Shown here piece by piece: positions 28,733 through 38,281 of a DNA stretch of 64,000 nucleotides. Both the position numbers and the translations under genes were made by a program. Each line of letters opens with the position of its first letter. Position 1 is the stretch's first letter. Source of the stretch: Sulfuriferula nivalis (GTDB lineage: Bacteria > Pseudomonadota > Gammaproteobacteria > Burkholderiales > Sulfuriferulaceae); NCBI RefSeq assembly GCF_009937995.1, contig NZ_AP021881.1, forward strand, positions 1,302,001 to 1,366,000. The letters are read 5' to 3'. Below the pieces are notes generated by a model that searched no databases, was not told where the DNA came from, and saw only the letters and a list, made by a program, of their open reading frames with translations.

Positions 28733-29944
28733 ATGTTAAAACAACCGATTTATTTGGATTATTCAGCAACCACACCGGTGGATCAACGTGTGGCAGCTAA
28801 AATGATACCGTATTTGACTGAACAGTACGGTAACCCGGCTAGCCGTTCACATTTCTACGGTTGGGAAGCAGATAAAGCGGTTGAAACAGCGCGTGAGCAA
28901 GTGGCGGCATTGGTAAATGCGGATGCTAAAGAAATTGTGTGGACATCTGGCGCGACGGAATCCATTAATCTGGCTTTAAAAGGTTCAGCGCATTTTTATA
29001 AAGGCAAAGGTAAACATCTGATTACCCTGCAAACCGAACATAAGGCAACACTGGACACCATGCGCGAGTTAGAGCGTGAAGGCTATGAAGTTACTTATCT
29101 CAAGCCAGAAACGGATGGTTTATTAGATATCGAAAAGCTGAAAGCAGCGATACGTCCAGATACCATCGTTATTTCTATTTTGTTTGTGAATAACGAAATT
29201 GGCGTCATTCAGGATATCGCCGCTATTGGTGATATGTGTCGTGAAAAAGGTATTATTTTTCATGTGGATGCAGCGCAAGCTACAGGTAAAGTCGATATTG
29301 ATTTGAGCAAGCTCAAGGTTGATTTGATGTCTTTTTCAGCCCACAAAACTTATGGTCCTAAGGGTGTAGGTGCATTGTATGTACGTCGCAAACCGCGTGT
29401 CCGTATCGAAGCACAAATGCACGGTGGTGGGCATGAGCGTGGCATGCGTTCGGGCACGCTGGCAACTCACCAGATCGTAGGTATGGGTGAAGCTTTCCGC
29501 ATTGCGCGTGAAGAAATGGCAGTTGAGAACGTCCGTATTCGTGCGTTGCGTGATCGTTTGTTAAAAGGTTTGTCAGACATTGAAGAAGTACATATCAACG
29601 GTGATATGGAAAAGCGTGTGCCACACAATTTGAATATCAGTTTTAACTTTGTTGAAGGCGAATCGTTGTTAATGGCGATTAAAGATTTGGCGGTTTCGTC
29701 AGGTTCCGCATGTACTTCAGCGAGTCTGGAGCCGTCTTATGTGCTGCGTGCATTGGGACGTTCTGACGAATTGGCACATAGTTCGATACGCTTTTCTATT
29801 GGGCGTTTTACCACTGAACAAGAAGTGGATTACGCAATTGAATTGTTGCACCAAAAAATCGGCAAGTTGCGCGAATTGTCACCGTTGTGGGAAATGTTCC
29901 AGGACGGCATAGATTTGAATACCGTTAAGTGGGCAGCGCACTAA
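28733..29944 (+). CDS. iscS: Cysteine desulfurase IscS
   Basis: 403 aa, PLP-dependent. The PLP lysine K205 is in [12 protein letters not shown] and the sulfur-carrying C327 in [11 protein letters not shown]. It supplies sulfur for Fe-S clusters and tRNA thiolation, and also for the TusA-type and selenium pathways seen elsewhere in the window. Confidence 0.98.
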   Translation: MLKQPIYLDYSATTPVDQRVAAKMIPYLTEQYGNPASRSHFYGWEADKAVETAREQVAALVNADAKEIVWTSGATESINLALKGSAHFYKGKGKHLITLQTEHKATLDTMRELEREGYEVTYLKPETDGLLDIEKLKAAIRPDTIVISILFVNNEIGVIQDIAAIGDMCREKGIIFHVDAAQATGKVDIDLSKLKVDLMSFSAHKTYGPKGVGALYVRRKPRVRIEAQMHGGGHERGMRSGTLATHQIVGMGEAFRIAREEMAVENVRIRALRDRLLKGLSDIEEVHINGDMEKRVPHNLNISFNFVEGESLLMAIKDLAVSSGSACTSASLEPSYVLRALGRSDELAHSSIRFSIGRFTTEQEVDYAIELLHQKIGKLRELSPLWEMFQDGIDLNTVKWAAH

Positions 29945-29960
29945 TTTTAGGAGAAATATC

Positions 29961-30356
29961 ATGGCATACAGCGATAAAGTTTTAGATCATTACGAAAATC
30001 CACGCAACGTTGGTTCATTTGCGAAGGATGATGATGAAGTAGGTACTGGTATGGTTGGTGCGCCTGCTTGCGGTGACGTGATGAAACTGCAAATTAAAGT
30101 TAATAAAGATGGCATTATTGAAGATGCTAAATTTAAAACATATGGCTGCGGTTCAGCTATCGCTTCCAGTTCTTTAGTGACCGAATGGGTCAAAGGTAAG
30201 ACCCTGGATCAAGCAATGGAAATCAAAAACACTGCGATTGCCGAAGAGTTAGCTTTACCACCAGTTAAAATTCACTGCTCTATTCTGGCAGAAGATGCAA
30301 TCAAAGCGGCTGTAGAAGATTACAAAACCAGACATGGTGAAGTAGTCGCGCATTAA
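29961..30356 (+). CDS. iscU: Fe-S scaffold protein IscU
   Basis: 131 aa. The three cluster cysteines C37, C63 and C106, with H105, are all present, along with the LPPVK motif bound by HscA. It assembles [2Fe-2S] clusters from IscS sulfur. Confidence 0.98.
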   Translation: MAYSDKVLDHYENPRNVGSFAKDDDEVGTGMVGAPACGDVMKLQIKVNKDGIIEDAKFKTYGCGSAIASSSLVTEWVKGKTLDQAMEIKNTAIAEELALPPVKIHCSILAEDAIKAAVEDYKTRHGEVVAH

Positions 30357-30363
30357 GGAGCTT

Positions 30364-30690
30364 ATGATGAGTATAACAGTGACTGAAAGTGCGGCTAAAC
30401 ACATTGCAAATTTTCTGGCTAAGCGCGGTAAAGGCGTAGGTCTGCGTTTAGGCGTGCGTACCAGTGGTTGTTCAGGTATGGCATATAAGCTGGAATTCGC
30501 TGACGTGTTGGATGAAGATGATTTAACGTTTGAGCAATTCGGCGTTACAGTGATCGTTGATCCGAAAAGTCTGCCTTACATAGATGGCATGGAGCTGGAT
30601 TTCACCCGTGAGGGGCTGAATGAAGGTTTCAAATTCAACAACCCTAATGTAAAAGACGCATGTGGTTGTGGTGAAAGCTTTAATGTCTAA
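30364..30690 (+). CDS. iscA: A-type Fe-S carrier IscA
   Basis: 108 aa (107 if the second of two adjacent ATGs is used); AAGGAG precedes both. The three conserved cysteines are in SGCSGMAY and the CGCGESF C-terminus. It carries iron or clusters to target proteins. Confidence 0.97.
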   Translation: MMSITVTESAAKHIANFLAKRGKGVGLRLGVRTSGCSGMAYKLEFADVLDEDDLTFEQFGVTVIVDPKSLPYIDGMELDFTREGLNEGFKFNNPNVKDACGCGESFNV

Positions 30691-30699
30691 AGTGTCCGC

Positions 30700-31236
30700 A
30701 TGATAGGTCTGGATTTTAATCATAACCATTTCGAACTATTTGGACTCACGCCTCGCTATGAAGTAGATGTGGCGGAGCTGGAGTCCACTTTCCGCAGTCT
30801 ACAAAGTCAAGTCCACCCTGATAAGTTTGCTCATTTGTCTGAAGCTGAAAAGCGCGTTTCCATGCAATGGTCAACTCGGGTCAATGAAGCTTATCAAACG
30901 TTAAAATCGCCATTAAACCGTGCTGTTTATATTTTGCAATTGCAGGGTATAGATGCATTAGCGCAAACAAATACACAGTTACCTATGGCATTTTTGATGC
31001 AGCAAATTGAATGGCGAGAAGCCATACAAGATGCGCAACAAGCGCGTGATGTGGATGGTTTACAGCTAGTTGAGACTGATGTTGCTGCGCATAGCAAGCA
31101 ATGGCGCGAGCAGTTAATGAAACAACTGGATCAGGATCAAGACTGGCGTGCCGCAACTGACTCAGTGCGCCAACTCAAATTCGTAGAAAAAATCATGAGC
31201 GAAATAGACGACGCTTATGCAGCACTGGACGTTTAA
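30700..31236 (+). CDS. hscB: Co-chaperone HscB
   Basis: 178 aa, a J-domain protein with the HPD motif (VHPDKFAH, near residue 46) and a C-terminal helical domain that binds IscU. It delivers IscU to HscA and stimulates its ATPase. Confidence 0.96.
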   Translation: MIGLDFNHNHFELFGLTPRYEVDVAELESTFRSLQSQVHPDKFAHLSEAEKRVSMQWSTRVNEAYQTLKSPLNRAVYILQLQGIDALAQTNTQLPMAFLMQQIEWREAIQDAQQARDVDGLQLVETDVAAHSKQWREQLMKQLDQDQDWRAATDSVRQLKFVEKIMSEIDDAYAALDV

Positions 31237-31239
31237 GCT

Positions 31240-33102
31240 ATGGCATTATTGCAAATTTCAGAACCTGGTATGAGTACCGCTCCACACCAGCATAGACTGG
31301 CTGTGGGGATAGATTTGGGCACGACTAACTCCTTGGTAGCAAGTGTGCGCAATGGCGTGGCTGTAGTATTGAATGACGAAAATGGCAGGGCGTTGTTGCC
31401 TTCTGTTGTCCATTATCAGCCAGAGACGCCTGCATTGGTGGGTTATGCCGCTCAAAACTTACAAAGTACGGATCCGCACAATACGATAGTTTCGGTAAAA
31501 CGTTTCATGGGACGAGGCTTGGCAGACATTGCCGATGTAGCCACACTTCCATACCATTTTGTGGATGCACCAGGTATGGTGCAGCTAAAAACCTGTGTGG
31601 GTGTCAAAAGCCCAGTTGAAATTTCAGCAGATATTCTGCATGTGTTGCGTGATCGTGCCGAGCGTTCATTAGGTGATGAACTTATCGGTGCAGTTATTAC
31701 TGTGCCTGCTTATTTTGATGATGCGCAACGCCAGGCAACTAAAGATGCGGCAAAATTAGCTGGCTTGAATGTGTTGCGCCTGCTTAATGAACCGACCGCG
31801 GCAGCAATCGCATATGGTCTGGATAATGCCAGTGAGGGTGTGTACGCCGTATATGACTTAGGTGGTGGTACGTTCGATATTTCTATATTGAAGTTATCAC
31901 AAGGTGTGTTTGAAGTGCTGGCGACAAATGGCGACTCGGCGCTCGGCGGTGATGATTTTGACCACCGTATTTACTGCTGGATGCTGGAGCAGGCTAAATT
32001 TCCCCAGCTGACTGTTAACGATACGCGTTTGCTTTTAACCAAGGCACGCGAAGCCAAAGAGACCTTAACTGAGCATCCACAAGTCAATATCACTGCGATG
32101 TTGGCCTCGGGTGAAATGCTCAACGTCGAGCTGACTACCAGTATATTCAATGATATTACTGCCAGCTTGGTTAATAAAACCTTGTTGCCTACGCGTAAAG
32201 CGTTACGTGATGCAGGATTGACTGTGGAAGAAGTCAAAGGTGTAGTGATGGTGGGCGGTTCTACACGTATGCCACGTATACAATCTGCTGTAGCTGAATT
32301 TTTCCATCAAACGCCTTTGACCAATCTGGATCCTGATAAGGTCGTTGCATTAGGTGCTGCCATTCAGGCGAATGTGCTGGCGGGTAACCGTGCAGCTGAT
32401 GACTGGTTGTTGCTGGATGTGATCCCATTGTCGCTAGGTATAGAAACCATGGGTGGATTGGCAGAAAAAATTATTCCGCGTAATACCACTATCCCCGCAG
32501 GGCGTGCACAAGAATTTACGACTTACAAAGATGGCCAAACTGCCATGAGCATCCACGTGGTGCAAGGTGAGCGTGAACTGGTCAGTGATTGTCGTTCGCT
32601 TGCTAAATTTGAACTGCGTGGTATCCCGCCTATGGTTGCAGGTGCTGCGCGCATACGCGTAACTTTCCAGGTTGATGCTGATGGTTTGCTCTCAGTGTCA
32701 GCAGAAGAACTTAAAAGTGGTGTGCAAGCGACTATTACCGTCAAGCCTGCTTATGGTCTGGCTGATGAAGATATCACACGCATGCTTAAATCATCTTATG
32801 AAAATGCCAGTCTGGACATGCAATTGCGTGCCTTGCAGGAGGCTCGCGTAGAAGCGCAACGCTTGCTGGAAGCGACACAAACGGCTTTGGATGAAAATGG
32901 TGCCGTTCTGTTGGATGATGATGAACTCAGCCATATCAGCTCCATGATGCAGCAACTGAGTTCACTCATTGCAGGTGATGAACACCATGCCATCATAGAT
33001 GCGACCGAATCACTTAATCAAGCAACCGGTGACTTTGCCGCACGACGTATGGATAATAGCGTCAAGCAAGCCTTAGCCGGTCAGCGTATCGACAACCTAT
33101 AA
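31240..33102 (+). CDS. hscA: Hsp70-type chaperone HscA
   Basis: 620 aa. It begins [10 protein letters not shown] as HscA proteins do. The nucleotide-binding domain has [33 protein letters not shown] and [11 protein letters not shown]; a substrate domain follows. It uses ATP to release the cluster from IscU. The gene starts 3 bp after the hscB stop. Confidence 0.97.
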   Translation: MALLQISEPGMSTAPHQHRLAVGIDLGTTNSLVASVRNGVAVVLNDENGRALLPSVVHYQPETPALVGYAAQNLQSTDPHNTIVSVKRFMGRGLADIADVATLPYHFVDAPGMVQLKTCVGVKSPVEISADILHVLRDRAERSLGDELIGAVITVPAYFDDAQRQATKDAAKLAGLNVLRLLNEPTAAAIAYGLDNASEGVYAVYDLGGGTFDISILKLSQGVFEVLATNGDSALGGDDFDHRIYCWMLEQAKFPQLTVNDTRLLLTKAREAKETLTEHPQVNITAMLASGEMLNVELTTSIFNDITASLVNKTLLPTRKALRDAGLTVEEVKGVVMVGGSTRMPRIQSAVAEFFHQTPLTNLDPDKVVALGAAIQANVLAGNRAADDWLLLDVIPLSLGIETMGGLAEKIIPRNTTIPAGRAQEFTTYKDGQTAMSIHVVQGERELVSDCRSLAKFELRGIPPMVAGAARIRVTFQVDADGLLSVSAEELKSGVQATITVKPAYGLADEDITRMLKSSYENASLDMQLRALQEARVEAQRLLEATQTALDENGAVLLDDDELSHISSMMQQLSSLIAGDEHHAIIDATESLNQATGDFAARRMDNSVKQALAGQRIDNL

Positions 33103-33112
33103 CGAGAACACT

Positions 33113-33451
33113 ATGCCTCAACTTATCGTACTTCCGCATCCTGAATTGTGTCCTGATGGCGCTGTGATAGAAGCTGCCGCAGGAACTAGTATTTGCGATG
33201 TGTTACTAACCAACGACATCGAAATTGAGCACGCGTGTGAGAAATCCTGTGCTTGCACGACTTGTCACGTCATAGTGCGTGAAGGTTTTAATTCATTGGC
33301 GCCGTCTGATGAATTGGAAGACGACATGCTTGATAAGGCATGGGGCTTAGAACCCAACTCACGCCTGTCGTGTCAAGCCATGGTCACCGATCAGAATCTG
33401 GTTATCGAGATTCCTAAATACACCATCAACATGGTTAAAGAGGGGCACTAA
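33113..33451 (+). CDS. fdx: [2Fe-2S] ferredoxin of the isc operon
   Basis: 112 aa, adrenodoxin-type. Cluster cysteines are in HACEKSCACTTCHV and RLSCQAMV. It gives electrons for cluster assembly. Confidence 0.97.
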   Translation: MPQLIVLPHPELCPDGAVIEAAAGTSICDVLLTNDIEIEHACEKSCACTTCHVIVREGFNSLAPSDELEDDMLDKAWGLEPNSRLSCQAMVTDQNLVIEIPKYTINMVKEGH

Positions 33452-33452
33452 C

Positions 33453-33647
33453 ATGAAATGGACTGACACTCTAGATATTGCTATTGAGCTTTACGAAACT
33501 CACCCTGATGTCGATCCGCAATATATTCGTTTCACAGATCTGCATAATTGGGTCACTGCGCTCCCTGAATTTGATGATGATCCTGAGCGTTCAAACGAAA
33601 AAATATTGGAAGCGATACAGCTAGCCTGGATAGATGAGGCTGAGTAA
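33453..33647 (+). CDS. iscX: IscX, acidic Fe-S assembly adaptor
   Basis: 64 aa, the typical length. It begins MKWTDTLDIAIELYE, with the PDVDPQYIRFTDLHNWV core and acidic residues that bind IscS. It is the last gene of the isc operon, 1 bp after fdx. Confidence 0.96.
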   Translation: MKWTDTLDIAIELYETHPDVDPQYIRFTDLHNWVTALPEFDDDPERSNEKILEAIQLAWIDEAE

Positions 33648-34350
33648 GTCTGGCAGGAATAAAAAATGATCGCAACTAGCCACGCGCTTAAAAATTTGCA
33701 TCGTTTGCGCATAGAATTTCCGTTACAAGCCAGAATTGAAACTGCAGATAGGGCGATTCGCGATGCTTATGCGGTTGTGCTGTTAGCTTGGTTGCGGGGT
33801 GGTATTGCACCTCAATTCGATATAATTCCACAGTCTCAAGTAGATCAATTGACTGCTCTGGACGCCGTAGTAGTTACTGATGCTGGTCTGGGTTGCTATC
33901 CATTTAGCGCTGTCAAAACAGAGATAGAGGTTGAATTCGGTGGGCATTGCTTGTCAGCGATGTGCGCAATTGATGCGTTGGCTATTCCATTTCTTGCTCG
34001 ATTACCAGTTATCATCCGCTCACGTTGTCATAGTTGTCAAACACCACTGGCGATAGCAATGGATACTTCTGGAACCATTACCTCAGTCAGTCCAGTTGGT
34101 ACTTGTGTTGAATATCGTCAACTGGCAAATGAGCATGTCAGTTGCTGTAGTGACCTTTGCCCGGGTATCGGATTTCTGTGCACATCATGTGCTGAAATGG
34201 TATGTGGCTCGGAAGATATAATGCCTCTTGAAGATGCAGTTGAACGAAGCCGCTATCGCGGAGAAATATTCCCGAACCATCAAATTACGCAGCATAATTT
34301 CGTCTCCCCCAGCAATGGAATTTTGATTACTGTACCACGAGGAGACGACA

Positions 34351-35264
34351 TTGACAGCCCCCACACCCATCCCCGCGCACTTCGAGCACAATCACCAGCG
34401 ACTGCTGAATTGCCTCAAGCTCAGAGGCATGCAGCCTAAAACCATCGCCTTGTATTCACACGGCGTACGGCGCGCAGCGGTGTATTTTAATGACCAGATA
34501 GACGCGCTCACCAAGCCACAATTAACCGACTATTTTGTTCGCATCCTGGATACCCATTCATGGAGTACGCTCAAACATGATCTGTATGGACTGAAGTTCT
34601 ATTATGCCCATGTACTCAGCCAACCCTGGCCAGGTGCGGATCTGGTTAAACCACCCAAGTCATATAGCCTGCCCGACATCATTACCGTCGCCCAGGCACA
34701 ACAAATCTTCATGGCCACCCGCGTATTGAGCTACCGCGTATTCTTCTTCACCCTCTACAGCCTGGGCTTACGATTAGGCGAAGGCTTACGCTTGCAGGTA
34801 GGGGATATCGATGCGGATCGGATGCGGGTGCAAGTACGCAACGCCAAAGGCAACCGTGATCGATTGGTGCCGTTATCAGAGAACACCTTGCAGGTATTGC
34901 GCCGTTTCTGGCTCACCCATCGCAACCCAAGCTTGCTCTTTCCTAATCGACACGGCGGTCTTGCCAAATCGCACTTGGCACGCACCCCGCTGGATCGTGG
35001 TGGTATCCAGACCACCTTGGGTCAAGTGACCCGTGACTGTGGCTTAAAAAAAGAATTACACCACACAGCCTGCGCCACAGCTATGCCACCCACCTGATAG
35101 AAGCTGGCATCGATTTACTCGAAATTCAGCAGATACTCGGACACCAGTCCATCCTCACCACCATCCGCTACACCCACCTCACCGAACAACGCCATCAGAG
35201 CGCACACACTCGCCTTAATCAATTAATGGAGAAATTCCACATTCATTGGGGCAAAGTCAAATGA
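34351..35264 (+). CDS. XerC/D-like tyrosine recombinase, needs -1 frameshift (IS91-type copy A)
   Basis: The TTG start at 34351 has a GAGGAG-type ribosome site 9 bp upstream. In the zero frame the protein stops at 35097 (248 aa) and lacks the second half of the active site. A run of seven A (35046-35052) is in phase as A AAA AAA. A -1 slip there gives a 304-aa product with all catalytic residues: R141 (LGLRLGEGL), K166 (NAKGNRD), H239/R242 (HSLRH), H265 (LGHQS) and the Tyr274 nucleophile (TTIRYTHL). The N-terminal core-binding domain (about 15-95) is typical. The stop overlaps the transposase ATG (ATGA). All full copies share the shift site, so programmed frameshifting is likely, though a shared fixed mutation cannot be excluded. 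Confidence 0.8.
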
Positions 35265-36376
35265 TCAGACTGGCGCACATCGTAGCAACCTACGCAGCTA
35301 AACTGCTTGCACAACACGGTCATCACCTATTGCCCAGCCAGCAAGCTGCCTTAACCGCCTTTCAAACCTGCCGTAGCCAGATGAGCCCGAGGATGCAACT
35401 TGCCTGTGATGATTGTCAAACACCCAGCTACCTGCCACATTCCTGCGGTCATCGGCATTGCCCGCATTGCCAGGCGCACGAATCACAGCGCTGGATAGAC
35501 CAGCAATTACACAAATCCATCCCCGCCAACTACTTCATGCTCACCTTCACCGTGCCCGCCCAGTTGCGCACACTGGCCTGGCAACATCAGCGCGTCATGT
35601 ATGACTTGATCACACGCTGCGCGTGGGAAACAGTCAACACCTTCAGCCAAAACGACAACAAGCTGCGCGGCAGCGCAGGGGCGGTGACTGTACTGCATAC
35701 CCATAACCGCCGACTGGACTATCACCCCCATGTGCATCTCGTCATGCCCGCTGTCGCCTTTAACCCCAAACAGCGACGCATGCGTCATAAACACGGCAAC
35801 TACCTGTTTAACCACAAAGCCCTGGCCAAAGTATTTCGTGCCAAATTACTGGCAGGCATCAGACAAGCAGGACTCACCCTGCCAAACGATTACCCGACCG
35901 ATTGGGTGGTGGATTGCAAAGCCGTCGGCACTGGACAGCACGCTCTGATCTACCTTGGGCGCTATCTGTATCGGGGGGTGATACAGGAGAAAGACATCCT
36001 CTCCGACCGGCATGGTCAGGTCACCTTCCGTTACCGGAACAGCCAAACCAAACAAATGGAAACCCGTACCTTGAGTGGTGTAGCCTTCCTGCGACTGATA
36101 CTGCAACACATTCTGCCCAAAGGCTACCGCCGCGCCCGCAACTTTGGCTACCTGCATCCCAATAGCAAACTACTCACCCAGCTACAGCTGACCCACCTAT
36201 GGCGACGGAACAATCCGCCGCCAGCGCAACCCAGACCAGCGATACGTTGCCAATGTTGCGGTGGGGTGATGAAGATAGTGCGCACACGTATCAAAGCGAT
36301 ACCGCTAGCCACATCAGCCCCATCTATAAAACGGGAACACAGAGCAGATGACACAGGGTGGGAGACCATGCGCTAA
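35261..36376 (+). CDS. IS91-type HUH transposase (copy A)
   Basis: 371 aa from the ATG at 35261, which overlaps the recombinase stop. An N-terminal zinc-binding region (CDDCQ...CGHRHCPHC, about residues 50-70) precedes the HUH motif H157-V-H159 (in DYHPHVHL) and the two catalytic tyrosines Y231 and Y235 (YLGRY). A second Cys pair (CQCCGG) lies near the C-terminus. It is a single-strand nicking/rolling-circle transposase of the IS91/IS801 type, complete. Confidence 0.94.
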   Translation: MIRLAHIVATYAAKLLAQHGHHLLPSQQAALTAFQTCRSQMSPRMQLACDDCQTPSYLPHSCGHRHCPHCQAHESQRWIDQQLHKSIPANYFMLTFTVPAQLRTLAWQHQRVMYDLITRCAWETVNTFSQNDNKLRGSAGAVTVLHTHNRRLDYHPHVHLVMPAVAFNPKQRRMRHKHGNYLFNHKALAKVFRAKLLAGIRQAGLTLPNDYPTDWVVDCKAVGTGQHALIYLGRYLYRGVIQEKDILSDRHGQVTFRYRNSQTKQMETRTLSGVAFLRLILQHILPKGYRRARNFGYLHPNSKLLTQLQLTHLWRRNNPPPAQPRPAIRCQCCGGVMKIVRTRIKAIPLATSAPSIKREHRADDTGWETMR

Positions 36377-36843
36377 ACCAGCCCACACCGCCCACCTGCC
36401 AGACTAGGCAGGTATGGCCGTGCTCGCCCTGAAGAAGGCTGAAATTGGGTTAACATGCCCGAAAAGCCGACTAAAAACGGTGAGTTGAATAGAATAAGTT
36501 GCTGCAATGGCAACGTGAAGGTCGTGAAATGGCGGGTGGGATGCGTAACGCGTCCAGTTATGCCAGCATAGTCAAAAAGATATTTCCATAAGCGCTCAAG
36601 CAACACCCGCCCCAGCCATGCCGGGCTTGTCCAACAAACGGTTCAGATTGTGGCTCGCTTCGCGATCACAATCTAACCTTATTCGTTGTCGTTGGGCGTG
36701 ATTTTTTTGCTTTCCAGTCCAGACTACCCCTCATTTCGGATAGTATTCCTCAAGCTTAGTTGTAGAGTGAATACGTTTGACACTTGGCAGGAAAATAACC
36801 TAGCGCAATCGTGTAAAAAATTCAGTGCATCAGGAGAACGATA

Positions 36844-37248
36844 ATGAGCGAATGTTGCGCAACATCACGATCACATAAACTAGACTGTCCATACTGCCAG
36901 CAACCATGCAGTGCGGTGGGTGTGGAAACGCTATGCTATCACTTAAAGCAACCCTGGCAATGGCAGGCTAATGAGCATGTAAGTTATTACTTCTGTGACC
37001 ATAAAGATTGCGCAGTGATTTATTTTAGTGATAAGGGTGAGACGTGGCAGCAGGCTGAGCTACGTACGCATGTAGGTGTGAAACAACCAGAACCCGACGC
37101 ACTGGTTTGTTACTGTTTCGGTGTCCACTATGCTGAAGCTAATGTTGCTGCACGTGATTATGTCATTGCCCAAACCAAATCAGGTTCATGTGCATGCACC
37201 ACACATAATCCTTCTGGACGCTGTTGTTTAAAAGATTTCCCACGGTAA
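36844..37248 (+). CDS. Cys-rich CopZ-N-like zinc/[2Fe-2S] protein
   Basis: 134 aa with at least 14 cysteines. The pattern CPYCQQPC near the N-terminus, YFCDHKDCAVIYF in the middle and VCYCFGV...CACTTHNPSGRCC near the end matches the N-terminal zinc/[2Fe-2S] domain of Archaeoglobus-type CopZ copper chaperones. No HMA domain follows. It lies just downstream of the merB-like gene, suggesting a heavy-metal module. An AGGAG-like ribosome site precedes the ATG. Metal specificity (Cu, Hg) is not decidable from sequence. Confidence 0.75.
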   Translation: MSECCATSRSHKLDCPYCQQPCSAVGVETLCYHLKQPWQWQANEHVSYYFCDHKDCAVIYFSDKGETWQQAELRTHVGVKQPEPDALVCYCFGVHYAEANVAARDYVIAQTKSGSCACTTHNPSGRCCLKDFPR

Positions 37249-37361
37249 CAGGTGAAGCCAATGTGTAAGTGCAGCCGTGATGGAAAAATATGGGAATAGA
37301 TAGGTTTTCAATACGATAGCGCTCTTGTTACACTGAGTTACAAAACTCTCGGAAAAATCCG

Positions 37362-37379
37362 CTTAATCATTTGATTAAG
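37362..37379. repeat. Palindrome upstream of the Ser-rich protein gene
   Basis: A perfect 8-bp inverted repeat (CTTAATCA/TGATTAAG, 2-nt spacer) about 80 bp before the start codon. It may be a regulator site or a weak terminator; it has no T-tract. Confidence 0.4.
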
Positions 37380-37460
37380 TCGTCGTTAACCCCTCTATAA
37401 AGAGTGTATGGCAATATTTATCGAGCCATATTATTTCGATTATCAACTGGAGGGAATGAC

Positions 37461-38126
37461 ATGTCTATTTCATCAATCAATGGAAACAATACCGCAATTA
37501 ATACGCAATTCATGAATTTATCTGCGGTAAATGGTCAGGGGCAGGATAGTGACGGTGATGGGGATGGAAGCTCAGGTAATAAGGTCAAAGGCAGTGGTAA
37601 ATTTGCTTCTGCAATTGAACAGGCCTTATCGCAACTAGGCATCAGTACTAGTGGTAGCAGTACTACAGCTGCATCAGGTACAACAGCTACATCTGCTACA
37701 CAAGATCCACAACAGGCGCTGGGTTCATTTATGCAAAGTCTGTTTGCTGCAATGCAGGCTCAGGCTGGTAGTCAGTCTTCATCCTCAAGCTCATCGCCTA
37801 GCAGTACCGATAGTAGTGCGACTAGTGCAGTTGCCAGTACAGCAACTTCCGGACATCATCATCACGGTGGCGGTATGAGTAAAATAGAGGCGGGTTTGCA
37901 AAATTTGATGCAGCAGCTTTCGGCTTCTTCCAGTCAATCCTTATCTGGTTCCAGCTCTGGTTCTTCAAACTCAACTTTAGATAATTTACAGCAGAGTTTT
38001 AGTAACTTATTGTCTGCTGATGGTGCGTCTGGTAGTGGCGCATCGTTGAGCAGTTTTTTACAAGCGCTATCGCAAAATATGCAAGGCGCTACGCCTACAG
38101 GCAACAACGTTAGTACTCAAGTTTGA
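37461..38126 (+). CDS. Ser/Gln-rich low-complexity protein, 221 aa
   Basis: The ATG at 37461 follows GGAGGG and is preferred to an upstream frame extension. It starts MSISSINGNN without a signal peptide. There is an Asp/Gly stretch (DSDGDGDGSSGN) like a calcium-binding loop, then a KFASAIEQALSQLGIS helix, long Ser/Thr/Ala-rich segments, a HHHHGGG patch, and a C-terminal half of Ser-rich helices with LQNLMQQL and LDNLQQSFSNLL. Proteins of this make-up occur in proteobacteria as uncharacterised, perhaps secreted, proteins. The function is unknown. Confidence 0.65.
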   Translation: MSISSINGNNTAINTQFMNLSAVNGQGQDSDGDGDGSSGNKVKGSGKFASAIEQALSQLGISTSGSSTTAASGTTATSATQDPQQALGSFMQSLFAAMQAQAGSQSSSSSSSPSSTDSSATSAVASTATSGHHHHGGGMSKIEAGLQNLMQQLSASSSQSLSGSSSGSSNSTLDNLQQSFSNLLSADGASGSGASLSSFLQALSQNMQGATPTGNNVSTQV

Positions 38127-38133
38127 TTTATTC

Positions 38134-38165
38134 ATTAAAAACCCGCTATTATGCGGGTTTTTAAT
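38134..38165 (+). terminator. Rho-independent terminator
   Basis: A 13-bp stem (ATTAAAAACCCGC and its complement) with a TATTAT loop and a T-tract, 8 bp after the stop of the Ser-rich protein gene. Confidence 0.9.
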
Positions 38166-38281
38166 GTCTTACTGCTTTTCTGTCAGCATGGATTCAGTCT
38201 ACTCCCGCATAATGTTGTGCACGTCTATCGAATTTGCACAATCCATCCCCTATGCATATCACCTTGAATAGAATTTAAGAC

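Larger units (their letters stand above)
34242..36687 (+). mobile_element. IS91-type insertion sequence with tyrosine recombinase, copy A
   Basis: 2,446 bp from GAACGAAGCC to TTATTCGTT. The ends are defined by comparison with the copies at 57083 and 59529. There is no long target duplication and no long terminal inverted repeat, as in IS91 elements. The left end holds a small hairpin (CCGC-TATC-GCGG). The right end holds an 8-bp stem (AGATTGTG 36645-36652 and CACAATCT 36667-36674) near the terminus. It encodes a frameshifted XerC/D-like recombinase and an HUH transposase. The last 310 bp are non-coding and contain a second stem (CCTGCC/GGCAGG). Confidence 0.93.
33666..36759 (+). pseudogene. 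MerB-like alkylmercury lyase gene split by an IS91-type element
   Basis: The parts are 33666-34241 and 36688-36759. Removing the 2,446-bp element joins LEDAV to VVGRDFFAF in frame, giving a 215-aa protein (MerB is about 212 aa). Visible features are the VTDAGLGCYPFSAV and EVEFGGHCLSAMCAIDALAIPF blocks; CAID places a Cys and an Asp as in the MerB active site. A later Cys-rich region (SCCSDLCPGIGFLCTSC) is where the third catalytic Cys should lie. MerB cleaves carbon-mercury bonds. The family identity is good, but true MerB activity of the ancestor is inference, and no other mer genes are in view. The gene is now disrupted 192 codons in, so a product lacking the last 23 residues, with an IS-encoded tail, is possible. 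Confidence 0.82.

Noticed and set aside
34351-35097. The 248-aa zero-frame product as the complete recombinase
   Set aside because: It lacks His-x-x-Arg, the second His and the Tyr, which are all present in the -1 frame.
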